Source of the DNA: Rickettsiales bacterium UBA4311
Lineage (GTDB): Bacteria; Pseudomonadota; Alphaproteobacteria; Rickettsiales; Deianiraeaceae
Reading direction: 5' to 3'
Length of the DNA: 64,000 bases
NCBI GenBank assembly: GCA_002394665.1
Contig: DGUL01000002.1
Location: 1 to 64,000 of the forward strand
Shown piece after piece: positions 1 to 8,338 of the stretch (its first letter is position 1; each line of letters starts with the position of its first letter). A model generated the notes under the pieces. That model worked only from the letters and a program-made list of their open reading frames with translations, was not told the origin of the DNA and made no database searches. The translations under genes were made by a program, and so were the position numbers.

Positions 1-145
1 TTTCATATAAAATATGAAATTCCGTAGCAAGTTGAATTAAGTAATTTGCAAAAAAGTAAGGCTCGTAATTTTTTACCGCTAACTCTAAAAAGCGAGTATA
101 AAACGACATTTTTATCATAATTTTATGAATATTTACAAAACCCAT
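1..145 (-). CDS. Second copy of the ArgRS C-terminal (anticodon-binding) region, partial at left edge
   Basis: The minus strand encodes 42 residues identical to residues 476-517 of the full ArgRS at 1000-2676, and the frame runs off the left edge. The DNA differs at about 15 positions between the copies, in 13 codons, and every change is synonymous. Homology stops near position 130. Just upstream an in-frame ATG (143-145) gives the start MGFVNIHKIM, after a stop codon near 152. The fragment would therefore be the tail of ArgRS, with no catalytic domain, if it ends like argS outside the window. The all-synonymous divergence argues that it was translated under selection, or was imported or converted from a related allele; it does not look like a neutral remnant. 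An assembly artefact from mixed strains is another explanation. Confidence 0.6.
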   Translation of the reverse strand, partial: MGFVNIHKIMIKMSFYTRFLELAVKNYEPYFFANYLIQLATEFHILYE

Positions 146-285
146 TTGGAGCTAACGAACCCTATAGTTCTTTACAAAACCTGTCCAACATCGGAAGTAA
201 TTATATCAATCACAGTTGAAATGCCACATATTTTTTAAAAAAATTGTCTTATAAATTTTTTTTGATAAACTCTGATGTTTTTTTT

Positions 286-990
286 ATGAAAAGTAATTCA
301 AGAAAGAGTTTAAGAAAGAGTTTAAAGGCAAGTCGTCTTGAAAAAGAGGAAAAGAAAAATAAGTTTTCTTCTTGCAGAGATCAATATTCGTCTGTTACAA
401 CAACAGAAGATTACATTGAGAAGATAATGCCAAATGATATAGCGGATATGCAGAGCATTATTCCAAATGAGCGAAAGGGCATTATCGAGTTGTCAATGAA
501 CGATTGCAACAAAATTGAAGCAATAATCAAAGATTTTGTGGACTTTCAAACTAAACATTATGGTGGTAGGAACCCTTACCGCACGAGATGCACAGAAGCT
601 TTGAACAACATAAAGGATATTAAACAACAAATTCAGGATAAAGATGTGGAAGACGACGATCAAAAGATTACATTCGAACGGAAGACTGTCAAACAATTAC
701 GATTCTTTACATATTTTGCACTTGTAAAAAGCTCTGAATCTTTACAAGAACTAAATAATGAAAACAAAAAAGAAGAAGACAAAAAAGAAGAGGAAAAAAA
801 AGAAGATAAAAAAGAGAGCACAGAAATAGACAAAAAGAAAAAAACACACAGAAGAGCAAAGAGCCAAGATAATATAAGTGGTAAATACGACCGTGATAAA
901 AAAAACGTAGAAGAAACAGTAGAGAACGATACAAGAAAGAAACAAAAGAGAGGACAAGGAGATGTATTTTGTCGATGTGATATTTTCTAA
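286..990 (+). CDS. Hypothetical lysine/glutamate-rich protein
   Basis: I do not recognise this 234-residue protein. The ATG at 286 is preferred over an upstream TTG at 244 because the extra residues are a hydrophobic stretch unlike the rest. The N-terminus is basic with a repeated RKSLRKSLK pattern, the middle (about residues 60-165) has mixed composition and looks folded, and the last third is low-complexity Lys/Glu repeats. There is no signal peptide or membrane segment. It converges on argS with 9 bases between the stop codons, and its probable terminator lies inside the argS 3' coding end. Its neighbour on the left is a duplicated argS fragment, so this may be a region of rearrangement. 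Confidence 0.6.
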   Translation: MKSNSRKSLRKSLKASRLEKEEKKNKFSSCRDQYSSVTTTEDYIEKIMPNDIADMQSIIPNERKGIIELSMNDCNKIEAIIKDFVDFQTKHYGGRNPYRTRCTEALNNIKDIKQQIQDKDVEDDDQKITFERKTVKQLRFFTYFALVKSSESLQELNNENKKEEDKKEEEKKEDKKESTEIDKKKKTHRRAKSQDNISGKYDRDKKNVEETVENDTRKKQKRGQGDVFCRCDIF

Positions 991-999
991 TCCTCTATT

Positions 1000-2676
1000 C
1001 TACATTCGTTCTAATACACAAACCCCAAAAGCATCCAATCCGCATTTCAGGAGCGATTGGATGCTTTTTATTATTGCAAGTTTATAAGACGAGATAGTTT
1101 TATCGCTATCTATAAACTTTTCTCTTTCATATAAAATATGAAATTCTGTGGCTAATTGAATTAAATAATTCGCAAAGAAATAAGGTTCGTAATTTTTTAC
1201 CGCAAGTTCCAAAAAGCGAGTATAAAATGACATTTTTATCATAATCTTATGAAAATTTTGAGAAAGCTGGCAATCGCTTAAAGTAAAGCTCTCTGCTGGT
1301 TCAATGCCCTGTTCTTTTGCTTTACTTAAAACAGAATTACAACGAGCATTCGCATATTGAATATACCAAATTGGATTATCTTTCGATTGCTCTTTGGCTT
1401 TTTCAAGATCAAAATTCAAAAGAGTGTCGGCTTTACGTGATAGGATTATAAATCTCAAAATGTCCGTATCAATTTCGTCAAGCACATCGTCAATAGTGAG
1501 GAAGTTATTTTTCCGTTTTGACATCTTAACCATCTCGCCGTTTTTCATAAAGTTGACAAGCTCGCACAACTTTATATGAACATCGCCTTGATTGTTGCTA
1601 ATCGCTTTTACTGCTGACGTCAGGCGTTTTACATAACCCTTATGATCCGCTCCAAGCACGACAACCATATTATTAAATCCACGTTTCCATTTGTCATAGT
1701 GGTATGCTATATCGCTCGCGAAATATGTGTGCGAACCATCGTTTTTTGCAAGCGGTCTGTCCGTATCATCTCCAAATTGACTGGATTTGAACAAGAGTTG
1801 TTCGCGAGGTTCGTAGTCTTCAACTGGCTTCCCTTTTGGTGGCTCTAAAACTCCTTGATAGATTAAGCCCAAATCAGTAAGATGTTGAATTGATTTTTCA
1901 ATCGTATTCTCGTCCTTCAACTTTTGTTCTGAAGACCAAACATCGTATTTTACCTTTAATTTATCAAGTGTTGGCCTTATAAAATTACCGATAATCTCAC
2001 TGGCAGTTTCAATTTTACTCCACTTTTTTGATGGATTTTGTTGTAATATTTCCTTTCTTTCGTCCGCTATCTGTTGCAAATACTCACCCGGATAGCAACC
2101 TTCCGGAAGTTCGCCATTCGCTCCATCTATTCTCCATTGAATGCTTTTTTCAAGTTTTTCCATTTGACCGCCGGCATCATTGATGTAGTATTCTCTACAA
2201 ACGTTATAGCCACTTTTTTGTAGCAAATTTGCTAATGTATCTCCAAAAATCGTGCCTCGTGCGTGTCCTATATGCAAAGGGCCAGTAGGGTTTGCCGAAC
2301 AAAATTCAACATTTACTTTCTCCCCGTTGCCAAGATTTTTGACAAGGTTTTTATCCTCGTTTTTACATATATCCTCAACCATATCCAACAAAATGCTGTC
2401 TTTTACTTTTATATTTATAAACGCCGGCTTTACAACCTCGCAGTTTTCAATGTATTCTACTTTCAAGAGTTCTTGTCTCAATTCCTCTGCAATTTCCATT
2501 GGATTTTTACCAACAGATTTTGATAAAATAAGAGCGATATTTGTGGAAAAATCAAATTCGTTTGCAAACTTTTCCGGTGGTGTTTCGAGAACGAGTTTTG
2601 AGAATATTTCTTCATCAATATCCGTATAATGGCTTCTAATTATATTTGCAATATCGCATTCAAGAATTGAAAACAT
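1000..2676 (-). CDS. argS: Arginyl-tRNA synthetase
   Basis: This cytoplasmic enzyme charges tRNA-Arg with arginine using ATP. The 558-residue length is normal. The N-terminal add-1 domain is followed by the class I signature PTGPLHIGHARGT (HIGH at residues 135-138), then YYINDAGGQM, the KMSKR loop in VKMSKRKNNF, and an all-helical DALR anticodon-binding domain at the C-terminus. The ATG start has no good in-frame alternative. The 3' end contains the terminator hairpin of the convergent gene, and its residues 476-517 are duplicated at 1-130. The neighbours are orphan or decayed genes, so no operon is evident. Confidence 0.97.
   Translation of the reverse strand: MFSILECDIANIIRSHYTDIDEEIFSKLVLETPPEKFANEFDFSTNIALILSKSVGKNPMEIAEELRQELLKVEYIENCEVVKPAFINIKVKDSILLDMVEDICKNEDKNLVKNLGNGEKVNVEFCSANPTGPLHIGHARGTIFGDTLANLLQKSGYNVCREYYINDAGGQMEKLEKSIQWRIDGANGELPEGCYPGEYLQQIADERKEILQQNPSKKWSKIETASEIIGNFIRPTLDKLKVKYDVWSSEQKLKDENTIEKSIQHLTDLGLIYQGVLEPPKGKPVEDYEPREQLLFKSSQFGDDTDRPLAKNDGSHTYFASDIAYHYDKWKRGFNNMVVVLGADHKGYVKRLTSAVKAISNNQGDVHIKLCELVNFMKNGEMVKMSKRKNNFLTIDDVLDEIDTDILRFIILSRKADTLLNFDLEKAKEQSKDNPIWYIQYANARCNSVLSKAKEQGIEPAESFTLSDCQLSQNFHKIMIKMSFYTRFLELAVKNYEPYFFANYLIQLATEFHILYEREKFIDSDKTISSYKLAIIKSIQSLLKCGLDAFGVCVLERM
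1030..1069 (+). terminator. Rho-independent terminator inside the argS 3' end
   Basis: A perfect 11-bp stem (AGCATCCAATC at 1030-1040 with its complement at 1055-1065) and a 14-base loop are followed on the plus strand by TTTTATTATT. It lies 40 bases beyond the stop of the gene at 286-990, in antisense to argS codons, so one sequence serves as coding DNA and as a terminator. The minus strand after the stem has only a short T run followed by Gs. Confidence 0.7.
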
Positions 2677-2755
2677 AGCTCTTTTTTATTTAACTGGTTT
2701 TATTTTCAATTCTTTTTGTTTATTTGTTTTTTTTTTCTTTTTTTAATAATCTTTA

Positions 2756-3793
2756 ATGCTTTTTTTGATAGATAGTAACGGTAGATCAATGGTTCAAGAC
2801 GATGAAAATGATATTGAAAATAACGATATTAATTCAAACGACAACGTAGACCATGATCACGATTATCTGAGCAATTCTTACGCAGTAATGTGCTATAACT
2901 TTAAAAATTTTTTAGAAGTTCGAGAAGATCCATTAACGGTGGAGGAAAAAAGATATGTATGTAGTAAACTTGGTCTGTATTGTTTTCAACAAATTAAACA
3001 ATTTCAAAAAAAAGTATCTTGAATCTAGGAGCTTCTAACCTTCTTTTAATGAATTTCGACACCTTTGTAACCATGAATTAGATGCTAATATTTTCAACAA
3101 CGGCGTTATATCACCTATGAAGTTTCCTGCACAAAATACAAATGGTGCAATGCGTACAACCATGAATTTAGTAGATTTTTTACTAAAACAAAGTAATGCA
3201 AATGACCTGTCACGCATCCTTAATACTTTCAGCAACAAAATAACTGAAATAACAAATAGTATACAACAGAATAGAAATATCGCCACATTATAAGCACAAT
3301 TATCTAACGACGATACACAGAGGGATTCGAATATTGACCTAAAAAAAAGAAAGAGATGAACTCGAATAACAAATGTTAAAACCACTGATTGTTCCTGATG
3401 CGGACTTATCTCAAATACGAAACATAGAGCATTACGATGACATTGATACCAATCATCAGTTCAATATTTTAAATAACCTTAAAGATAAAAAAAACCAAAA
3501 ATGAATTTAAAAAAAAACTAAAACAGACACTAATAAAAAAGTCACAACCAATTTATATTCAGAAAATCAGAAGGTTCGCACAAAAAATTCTGGAAAGAAA
3601 CGAGCAATTGAAAAACACAAATGGAGTAAACAAAAAAAATACACAATATTTACAACCAAAAAAACAAAATGAGACAAATAAAAATGCAAGAACTTTTGCA
3701 AAAAAATTACTTAATAAGCAAAAAAGAAATCTGTCAACCAATATACAATACAACAAAACTTCTACACGAAACGTTTTTATGAAAAACAAATAG
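2756..3793 (+). pseudogene. Decayed orphan gene, several stops and frameshifts
   Basis: The first part is an intact 88-codon frame (2756-3022), rich in Asp/Asn and then with ordinary composition. After its stop, coding-like sequence continues on the same strand across several frames: an open stretch through 3117-3290 (with ATG at 3117), more of the same frame after a single TAA, another stretch from about 3374 to 3504 (LKPLIVPDADLSQIRN), and a Lys/Asn-rich end reaching 3793. Each piece has codon-like composition and is broken by single stops or frame changes. I read this as one former gene of about 340 codons, in decay. The product is not recognised. Alternatives are a functional 88-residue protein followed by noncoding DNA, or sequencing errors in A-rich runs. 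Confidence 0.5.
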
Positions 3794-3825
3794 TGCCACG
3801 CGAAAGTCGTTGATTTAAAATGTTT

Positions 3826-5415
3826 TTATTGGACGGCTTTTGCGATAAGTGTTAATGTATTCTCTACTCCATAAATCGCAATAAAACTTCCCATACGAGG
3901 CCCCGTCTCTGTGCCGAGAAGTGCTTGATATAAACACTTAAACCAGTCTTTTAGGGCAATTTTTTCGTCTTTTGCGTGCAATTCATTCCCCAAATTGTAA
4001 ATCAACGTCTGCAATTCTTCTTCGGTTTTGTATTTTCCACTCTCCAATTCTGCCTTTAATTTTTGCATTTGTGTCAAAAATTCTCCTTCTGGTTTTACAT
4101 ATTTCTTATTTGGTTTTACAAAATCGTTATAATAGTTTATCGCTCCGCCTACAAGTTGCCTTAAATAATTGTTTTTTCTATCAATATTTGCATCATATTT
4201 TTCCAAATAGTCAAACAATATATCCTCGTTTTCTGGATTACAAACACTGGCAAGGTTCAAAATCATTGAAAAACTCAATTTACACGGGACAAAACCTTCT
4301 TTTTTCAATTCATCTGCCGTTTTGGCGTAATGGATAAAATAAATAGGATTTTCACTTTTTTCTTCGTCATTTTGCGTTTGATATTTTGATAAATAAGTCA
4401 TATATTCATCAACTGCTTTTGGTATAACATCAAAGTATAAACGTTTTGCTGTCTTCGGTTTTTGATACATAAACAATGCCAAACTCTCTTTACCGCCATA
4501 TCTCAACCATTCGTCAACACTTAAACCATTTCCTTTTGATTTTGAAATTTTTTGTCCTTTGTCATCAAGGAATAATTCATAAAAGAAATTGACAGGTGGC
4601 TCCTTTCCTAATGCTTTGCATATTGCTCTATAAACCGGCTCATTTGGGTAATGATCTTTGCCGTAGATTTCATAGTCTACTCCCAAGGAAGCCCAGCGAC
4701 CGCCAAAATCACATTTCCATTGTAGTTTGCATCCGCCGTTTAAATAACTACTTTCTTTTTCTTTGCCGTCTGTGCCAATGTATTTTATTGTGTCGTTTTC
4801 AGGATTTACGCTAATAACTCCTTCCGCAACTACTTTTCCAGTTTCTGGTTCTATTGGCATAAATGGACTATAATTTGATGCCCTTTCTTCGCCTAATGTT
4901 GGCAACATAATATCCATCAAATCTTTATAATGAACGGCACAATTATGCAACATTTCGTTATGTTTTCCGTTTTTATAGCAATCCGTGGCACTTACAAAAT
5001 TGTAGTCTTTGCCTTCAACAAAACCAAAACCTTCCAAGAAGGAGAGTAATTTATGATTGTTGTGCCAACCAAAACTTTCGTCTGTTCCAAACGGGTCTGG
5101 TATTGATGTAAGAGGTTTGCCAAGATTTTCTTTTAACATTTCCTGATTTGGCACATTTTCCGGAACTTTACGTAAAGCATCCAAATCATCGCTCATTGAA
5201 ATCAATTTTGTTGGAATTTCTGGGTATAGTTTTTCAAAAGCCAATTTTACAAAACTGGTTCTTACAATTTCACCAAAAGTTCCAATGTGTGGCAAGCCAG
5301 AAGGACCATATCCAGTTTCAAATAAAACATAACCTTTTTCCGGAACTTTTCCTCCAATTTTTTCGTATATCCTTCTCGCCTCTTCAAACGGCCAAGTTTT
5401 GTTTGTGTCAAACAT
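3826..5415 (-). CDS. lysK: Lysyl-tRNA synthetase, class I
   Basis: This enzyme charges tRNA-Lys and belongs to the class I (archaeal-type) LysRS family, which is also usual in Alphaproteobacteria and unrelated in fold to the class II LysS of most bacteria. Visible motifs are GPSGLPHIGTFGE (HIGH-like, near the N-terminus) and KISKSKGNG (KMSKS loop, about two thirds along), with the helical C-terminal anticodon domain after it. The ATG at 5415 gives MFDTNKTWPF, a typical start; an upstream TTG at 5439 would only add a few hydrophobic residues. About 529 residues, normal for the family. A tRNA-Lys(CUU) gene lies at 27456-27531. Confidence 0.95.
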   Translation of the reverse strand: MFDTNKTWPFEEARRIYEKIGGKVPEKGYVLFETGYGPSGLPHIGTFGEIVRTSFVKLAFEKLYPEIPTKLISMSDDLDALRKVPENVPNQEMLKENLGKPLTSIPDPFGTDESFGWHNNHKLLSFLEGFGFVEGKDYNFVSATDCYKNGKHNEMLHNCAVHYKDLMDIMLPTLGEERASNYSPFMPIEPETGKVVAEGVISVNPENDTIKYIGTDGKEKESSYLNGGCKLQWKCDFGGRWASLGVDYEIYGKDHYPNEPVYRAICKALGKEPPVNFFYELFLDDKGQKISKSKGNGLSVDEWLRYGGKESLALFMYQKPKTAKRLYFDVIPKAVDEYMTYLSKYQTQNDEEKSENPIYFIHYAKTADELKKEGFVPCKLSFSMILNLASVCNPENEDILFDYLEKYDANIDRKNNYLRQLVGGAINYYNDFVKPNKKYVKPEGEFLTQMQKLKAELESGKYKTEEELQTLIYNLGNELHAKDEKIALKDWFKCLYQALLGTETGPRMGSFIAIYGVENTLTLIAKAVQ

Positions 5416-5463
5416 ATGAAGCAGGAGATAAATAAACAAATAAAAAACAAGATTTGAAAAGTG

Positions 5464-5574
5464 ATGGCAAATTTTTTTATGCTTTTTGATGTTTTATTCG
5501 TCTTTTCAAGCGGATTGTTATTTTTGTTCTCATACTTTTGTGCCTTGTTTTGTTTATTTACAGCAAGTTTTTAA
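5464..5574 (+). CDS. Possible 36-residue hydrophobic peptide
   Basis: An ATG preceded directly by GTG opens a 36-codon frame that is almost wholly hydrophobic (Phe/Leu with a few Ser), long enough for one membrane span, and ends just before the GC-rich hairpin at 5587. There is no recognisable homologue. AT-rich noncoding DNA easily gives Phe/Leu-rich frames, so this may be chance. Confidence 0.2.
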   Translation: MANFFMLFDVLFVFSSGLLFLFSYFCALFCLFTASF

Positions 5575-5586
5575 TTTTTTCCCACC

Positions 5587-5625
5587 CACCCACCCGCCCG
5601 CCCCTGCGGGGCGGGCGGGTGGGTG
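5587..5625 (+). repeat. GC-rich perfect hairpin, dispersed repeat copy 1
   Basis: Arms at 5587-5604 and 5608-5625 form a perfect 18-bp stem around the loop TGC. The arms are almost pure G+C, in sharp contrast to the flanking AT-rich DNA. An inverted copy of the core is at 47279-47307 (loop GCA). No T run follows on either strand, so a simple terminator is unlikely; a REP-like palindrome or small mobile palindrome fits better. It sits in the 450-base gap between lysK and the symporter gene. Confidence 0.75.
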
Positions 5626-5697
5626 TTGCTCGTAATGTTTAAAACAAAAACTTATGCTTTAAAATGGTCTTTTATTCGGAGGGGGATGGTGGGTGGG

Positions 5698-5778
5698 GCG
5701 ATAATTTTATGACCCGCCTGACAACAACACGTTAAAAATTTTATTTCAATTATCAAGGCGGGTCTATTAAATTATCGC
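5698..5778. repeat. Imperfect inverted repeat, about 21-base arms
   Basis: The arm at 5698-5718 (GCGATAATTTTATGACCCGCC) is nearly the reverse complement of 5757-5778, with a few mismatches and one extra base, separated by about 38 bases. It lies 70 bases downstream of the GC-rich hairpin and upstream of the symporter gene. It could be a large stem-loop in the symporter leader, or the ends of a very small MITE-like element. No encoded protein is seen inside. Confidence 0.5.
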
Positions 5779-5865
5779 GAAAGTAAACCAAAATACCCAA
5801 ATATTCTTGCTTTTGCCATTAAAAATTATGTTTTACTTTTAAATATTGGTTTAAACAACATTCCT

Positions 5866-7293
5866 GTGTTTGCTGATACAATTTTTCAAAAAATTGCAGA
5901 TTTTGGAAATAGTCTCTTGTTTTTTGATGTCCTATTTTGGACTGAAAAAGCAAGCCTTCCATTTTTAATTTTTTGGCTTTTGTTTGCATCAATATACTTT
6001 GCGGTAATAACAAAATTTATAAATTTTCGTGCGTTGCCAAGAGCAATAGTTGCATTCATAAAAGGAAAGAAGTCTGTAGATAAAAAAGAAAATACAGCTT
6101 CCACAAAGAGTATCGTTCTTTCCGCAATGGGCGGAGCAACGGATCTTGGTAGTATGTTCGGGGTTGCCGGCATTGTTGCAATAGGCGGACCAGGAACTTT
6201 ATTCTGGCTTATAATCGCAGGTTTATTATCAACCTCAATAAGATATGCAGAAGTTTATTGCGGGCATAAGTTTAGAAAAAAACACTTTTCAAACGGCAAT
6301 GCCAATGGCTACGTCGGAGGGCCTCAAATTTATATTCGCAGAATTTTTAGTATGTATAAACTTAAAAAGCTGGGCAAAACCATAGCTACAATTTATGCTG
6401 TGATGTTATGTCTATCAACATTTTGTTCTCTTCAAATCAACCAAACCGTTCACATATTCACTCATATGTTTCCGGAACTTGATGATTATACATTTATAAT
6501 AGCTCTCGTTGTTGCCTCGATTATAATCTCTGTTGCAATCAGAGGTATTACTGGTGTGGCGAAATTTAGCCAAAAAGTCATTCCTCCGATGGTTATTCTA
6601 TACATTATAATTACAATCTCCATTTTAGTCGTAAAAAGTAATAATATCTATCCGGCAATTAAAGCAATTTTTGATGATGCGTTTTCTTTTAGAGCTGTCA
6701 ACGGCGGAATATTAGGGTCTTTTGTTCTTGGATTTCAAAGAGCTTTTTTCTGTAATGAAAGCGGAATGGGCTCCGGTGCTATAATTCACGCGAATTCTTC
6801 AAATAAAAACAGCCATCAAGAAGCAATCGTAGCAATGATTGCCCCAATTGTTTCGGTTGTAATTGTCTGCCTTTGTTCCGGTTTTATTGTTCTCGTCTCC
6901 GGTAGTTATAACCAAGGTTCAAGCGGAATAGATTACATTATCAACTCATTTTCAATTTTACACAAAAATGCAAAATACCTAACCATTGTTATTGTCCCAC
7001 TTTTTGGTATAACCACCGCAATCACTTGGGCTTATTACGGCTCAAAACAATTTGCTTCAATATTTGGTGGAAAAAAAGCTTACATTTACTACGCATTGCT
7101 TTTTGTCTCGTATTTTATGTGTGGGATTGTAAAAGATTTTGGTGTTATTCTTGATGTTGCAGATTTCTTAAATCTTTCGATAACAATTCCAAACATTATA
7201 GCTCTCTTGATGATGACAAAATTTATAGCTAACGGGCAAAAAGATAAACAAACAAGAAAAAAAACAAACGTAAAAAAACAAACAGGGTGGTAA
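5866..7293 (+). CDS. Sodium/proton:alanine (glycine) symporter, AGCS family
   Basis: An inner-membrane carrier of about 475 residues with the many membrane spans of the AGCS family. Family signatures seen are GGATDLGSMFGVAGIVAIGG near the N-terminus, RGITGVAKFSQKVIPPM, and NESGMGSGAIIHA in the conserved region with the substrate-contacting Asn/Gly residues. It probably imports alanine or glycine with Na+, useful to a host-dependent cell. The GTG at 5866 is the best classical start, but the same frame is open upstream and encodes a hydrophobic run ending in PVFAD, like a signal peptide with a cleavage site, so the true start may be an upstream non-ATG codon. The C-terminus is a short Lys-rich tail. 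Preceded by hairpin repeats. Confidence 0.93.
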   Translation: MFADTIFQKIADFGNSLLFFDVLFWTEKASLPFLIFWLLFASIYFAVITKFINFRALPRAIVAFIKGKKSVDKKENTASTKSIVLSAMGGATDLGSMFGVAGIVAIGGPGTLFWLIIAGLLSTSIRYAEVYCGHKFRKKHFSNGNANGYVGGPQIYIRRIFSMYKLKKLGKTIATIYAVMLCLSTFCSLQINQTVHIFTHMFPELDDYTFIIALVVASIIISVAIRGITGVAKFSQKVIPPMVILYIIITISILVVKSNNIYPAIKAIFDDAFSFRAVNGGILGSFVLGFQRAFFCNESGMGSGAIIHANSSNKNSHQEAIVAMIAPIVSVVIVCLCSGFIVLVSGSYNQGSSGIDYIINSFSILHKNAKYLTIVIVPLFGITTAITWAYYGSKQFASIFGGKKAYIYYALLFVSYFMCGIVKDFGVILDVADFLNLSITIPNIIALLMMTKFIANGQKDKQTRKKTNVKKQTGW

Positions 7294-7594
7294 ATAAAAT
7301 AAAAAAAACGGATAAAAACAACCAAAATGATGAAACAATTTTTGTTTTATATTTTACATTTATATTTTTGCTTGCTCTTTTATCTCCATAAAGTCCATAA
7401 TTCTCACAACCATTGCTTCACGTTTGCCACAGCACTTTGACCCACATATACAAATGTGCGATGTTTTAACAAAGAAAGTAAGAAATGCCAAAAAATACCT
7501 TATTAAAAATGATTTTTCAGAAAAATTCTATTTTTATGAGTTTTTTTAAAAACTTCCTTGAATTTAATTTTTTTTAAAAAATTGCTCCGTCGTT
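7294..7594. other. Intergenic stretch with two weak small frames
   Basis: No convincing gene. The plus strand has a 37-codon hydrophobic frame at 7327-7440. The minus strand has a short frame at 7360-7491 (possible TTG start) whose middle is Cys-rich (HICICGSKCCGKRE) followed by MVVRIMDFMEIKE, which looks more coding-like than chance AT-rich DNA and could be the remnant of a lost gene. The last 90 bases before the kinase gene are very AT-rich and probably hold its promoter. Confidence 0.3.
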
Positions 7595-8125
7595 ATGTCT
7601 AAGCTTTTTTCTGTCGTTTTATCTTTTGTTTTTCTTGCTTCGTTTGGTAATTCCGCCAATGCGGCAATTCAAAGAACTTTTGCAATGATAAAGCCAAGCG
7701 GAATTAGCAAAACAAACGAAATAAAATCAATTATTAACTCGTATGGTTTAAAAATTCAAAAATCTAAAAAAATCACCTTAACAGAAAAACAATTTAATAA
7801 GCTATACTTTATGCACAAGGAGAAACCATTTTTCCCTGAATTAAAAGCAACTTTGGTTGATAAAGAAGTTGAAGTTATGATTTTACAGGGTGAGGATGCG
7901 GTGAGTAAATATAGGCTTGCAGTAAATGACATCAGAGCAAAATATGCTTTAAACAAAACAGAAAATGCAGTTCACGGAAGCGATACTTGGAAAAGGGCAC
8001 ACGAAGAAATTTGTATCTTTTTTGATTGCGGTGTAAAAAAAACAGCAAAAAAAGCCGAACCGATTAAGACCGAACAGAACAATCAAGATGCCCGCGATCA
8101 AGTTGTTGCAGAAGTAAATAACTAA
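7595..8125 (+). CDS. Nucleoside diphosphate kinase with Sec signal peptide, variant active-site loop
   Basis: NDKs move the gamma-phosphate between nucleotides through a phospho-His. Here residues 1-23 form a clear signal peptide (hydrophobic core, then NSANA before Ala24), so the enzyme should leave the cytoplasm. The kinase domain runs from RTFAMIKPSG (Lys33) through HKEKPFF to ENAVHGSD, keeping the catalytic His127, and ends at about residue 144; a 30-residue charged tail follows. Lys33 to His127 spans 94 residues against 106 between the matching residues of human NDK: about ten residues are missing between Arg107 and Arg114, the region that carries the conserved TNP loop. Activity is therefore uncertain. 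Cytoplasmic bacterial NDKs have no leader, so this may be a diverged, exported paralogue acting on periplasmic or host nucleotides (inference). Confidence 0.85.
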   Translation: MSKLFSVVLSFVFLASFGNSANAAIQRTFAMIKPSGISKTNEIKSIINSYGLKIQKSKKITLTEKQFNKLYFMHKEKPFFPELKATLVDKEVEVMILQGEDAVSKYRLAVNDIRAKYALNKTENAVHGSDTWKRAHEEICIFFDCGVKKTAKKAEPIKTEQNNQDARDQVVAEVNN

Positions 8126-8338
8126 AAGAAATTACAGCAAAAAAACTGATAGCAACGCAACACGAATGACAGCAAACATTTGGAGCTTGATGGTTTAAGA
8201 AAACAAAAAAAGGGTTGGGGATTGTCTTGTGTGTTTTGAGAGCTGTAAGCAAAGTCGCCTGCTTGGGATTGCTGAAAAGCCTCTCCGACATTTTAAAAAT
8301 CTCTTTATTTTTTTTAGGTCTTCTTTACCTTTTTATGG

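Noticed and set aside
707..957. Minus-strand Phe-rich frames
   Set aside because: Antisense of the Lys/Glu low-complexity C-terminus of the gene at 286-990.
7300..7440. Plus-strand 37-codon hydrophobic frame
   Set aside because: Phe/Leu-rich chance frame in AT-rich DNA; no leader or conserved feature.
8064..8291. Minus-strand 75-codon frame between the NDK gene and dapF
   Set aside because: Overlaps the end of the NDK frame, has no family likeness and odd codon use; the region may hold an RNA or nothing.
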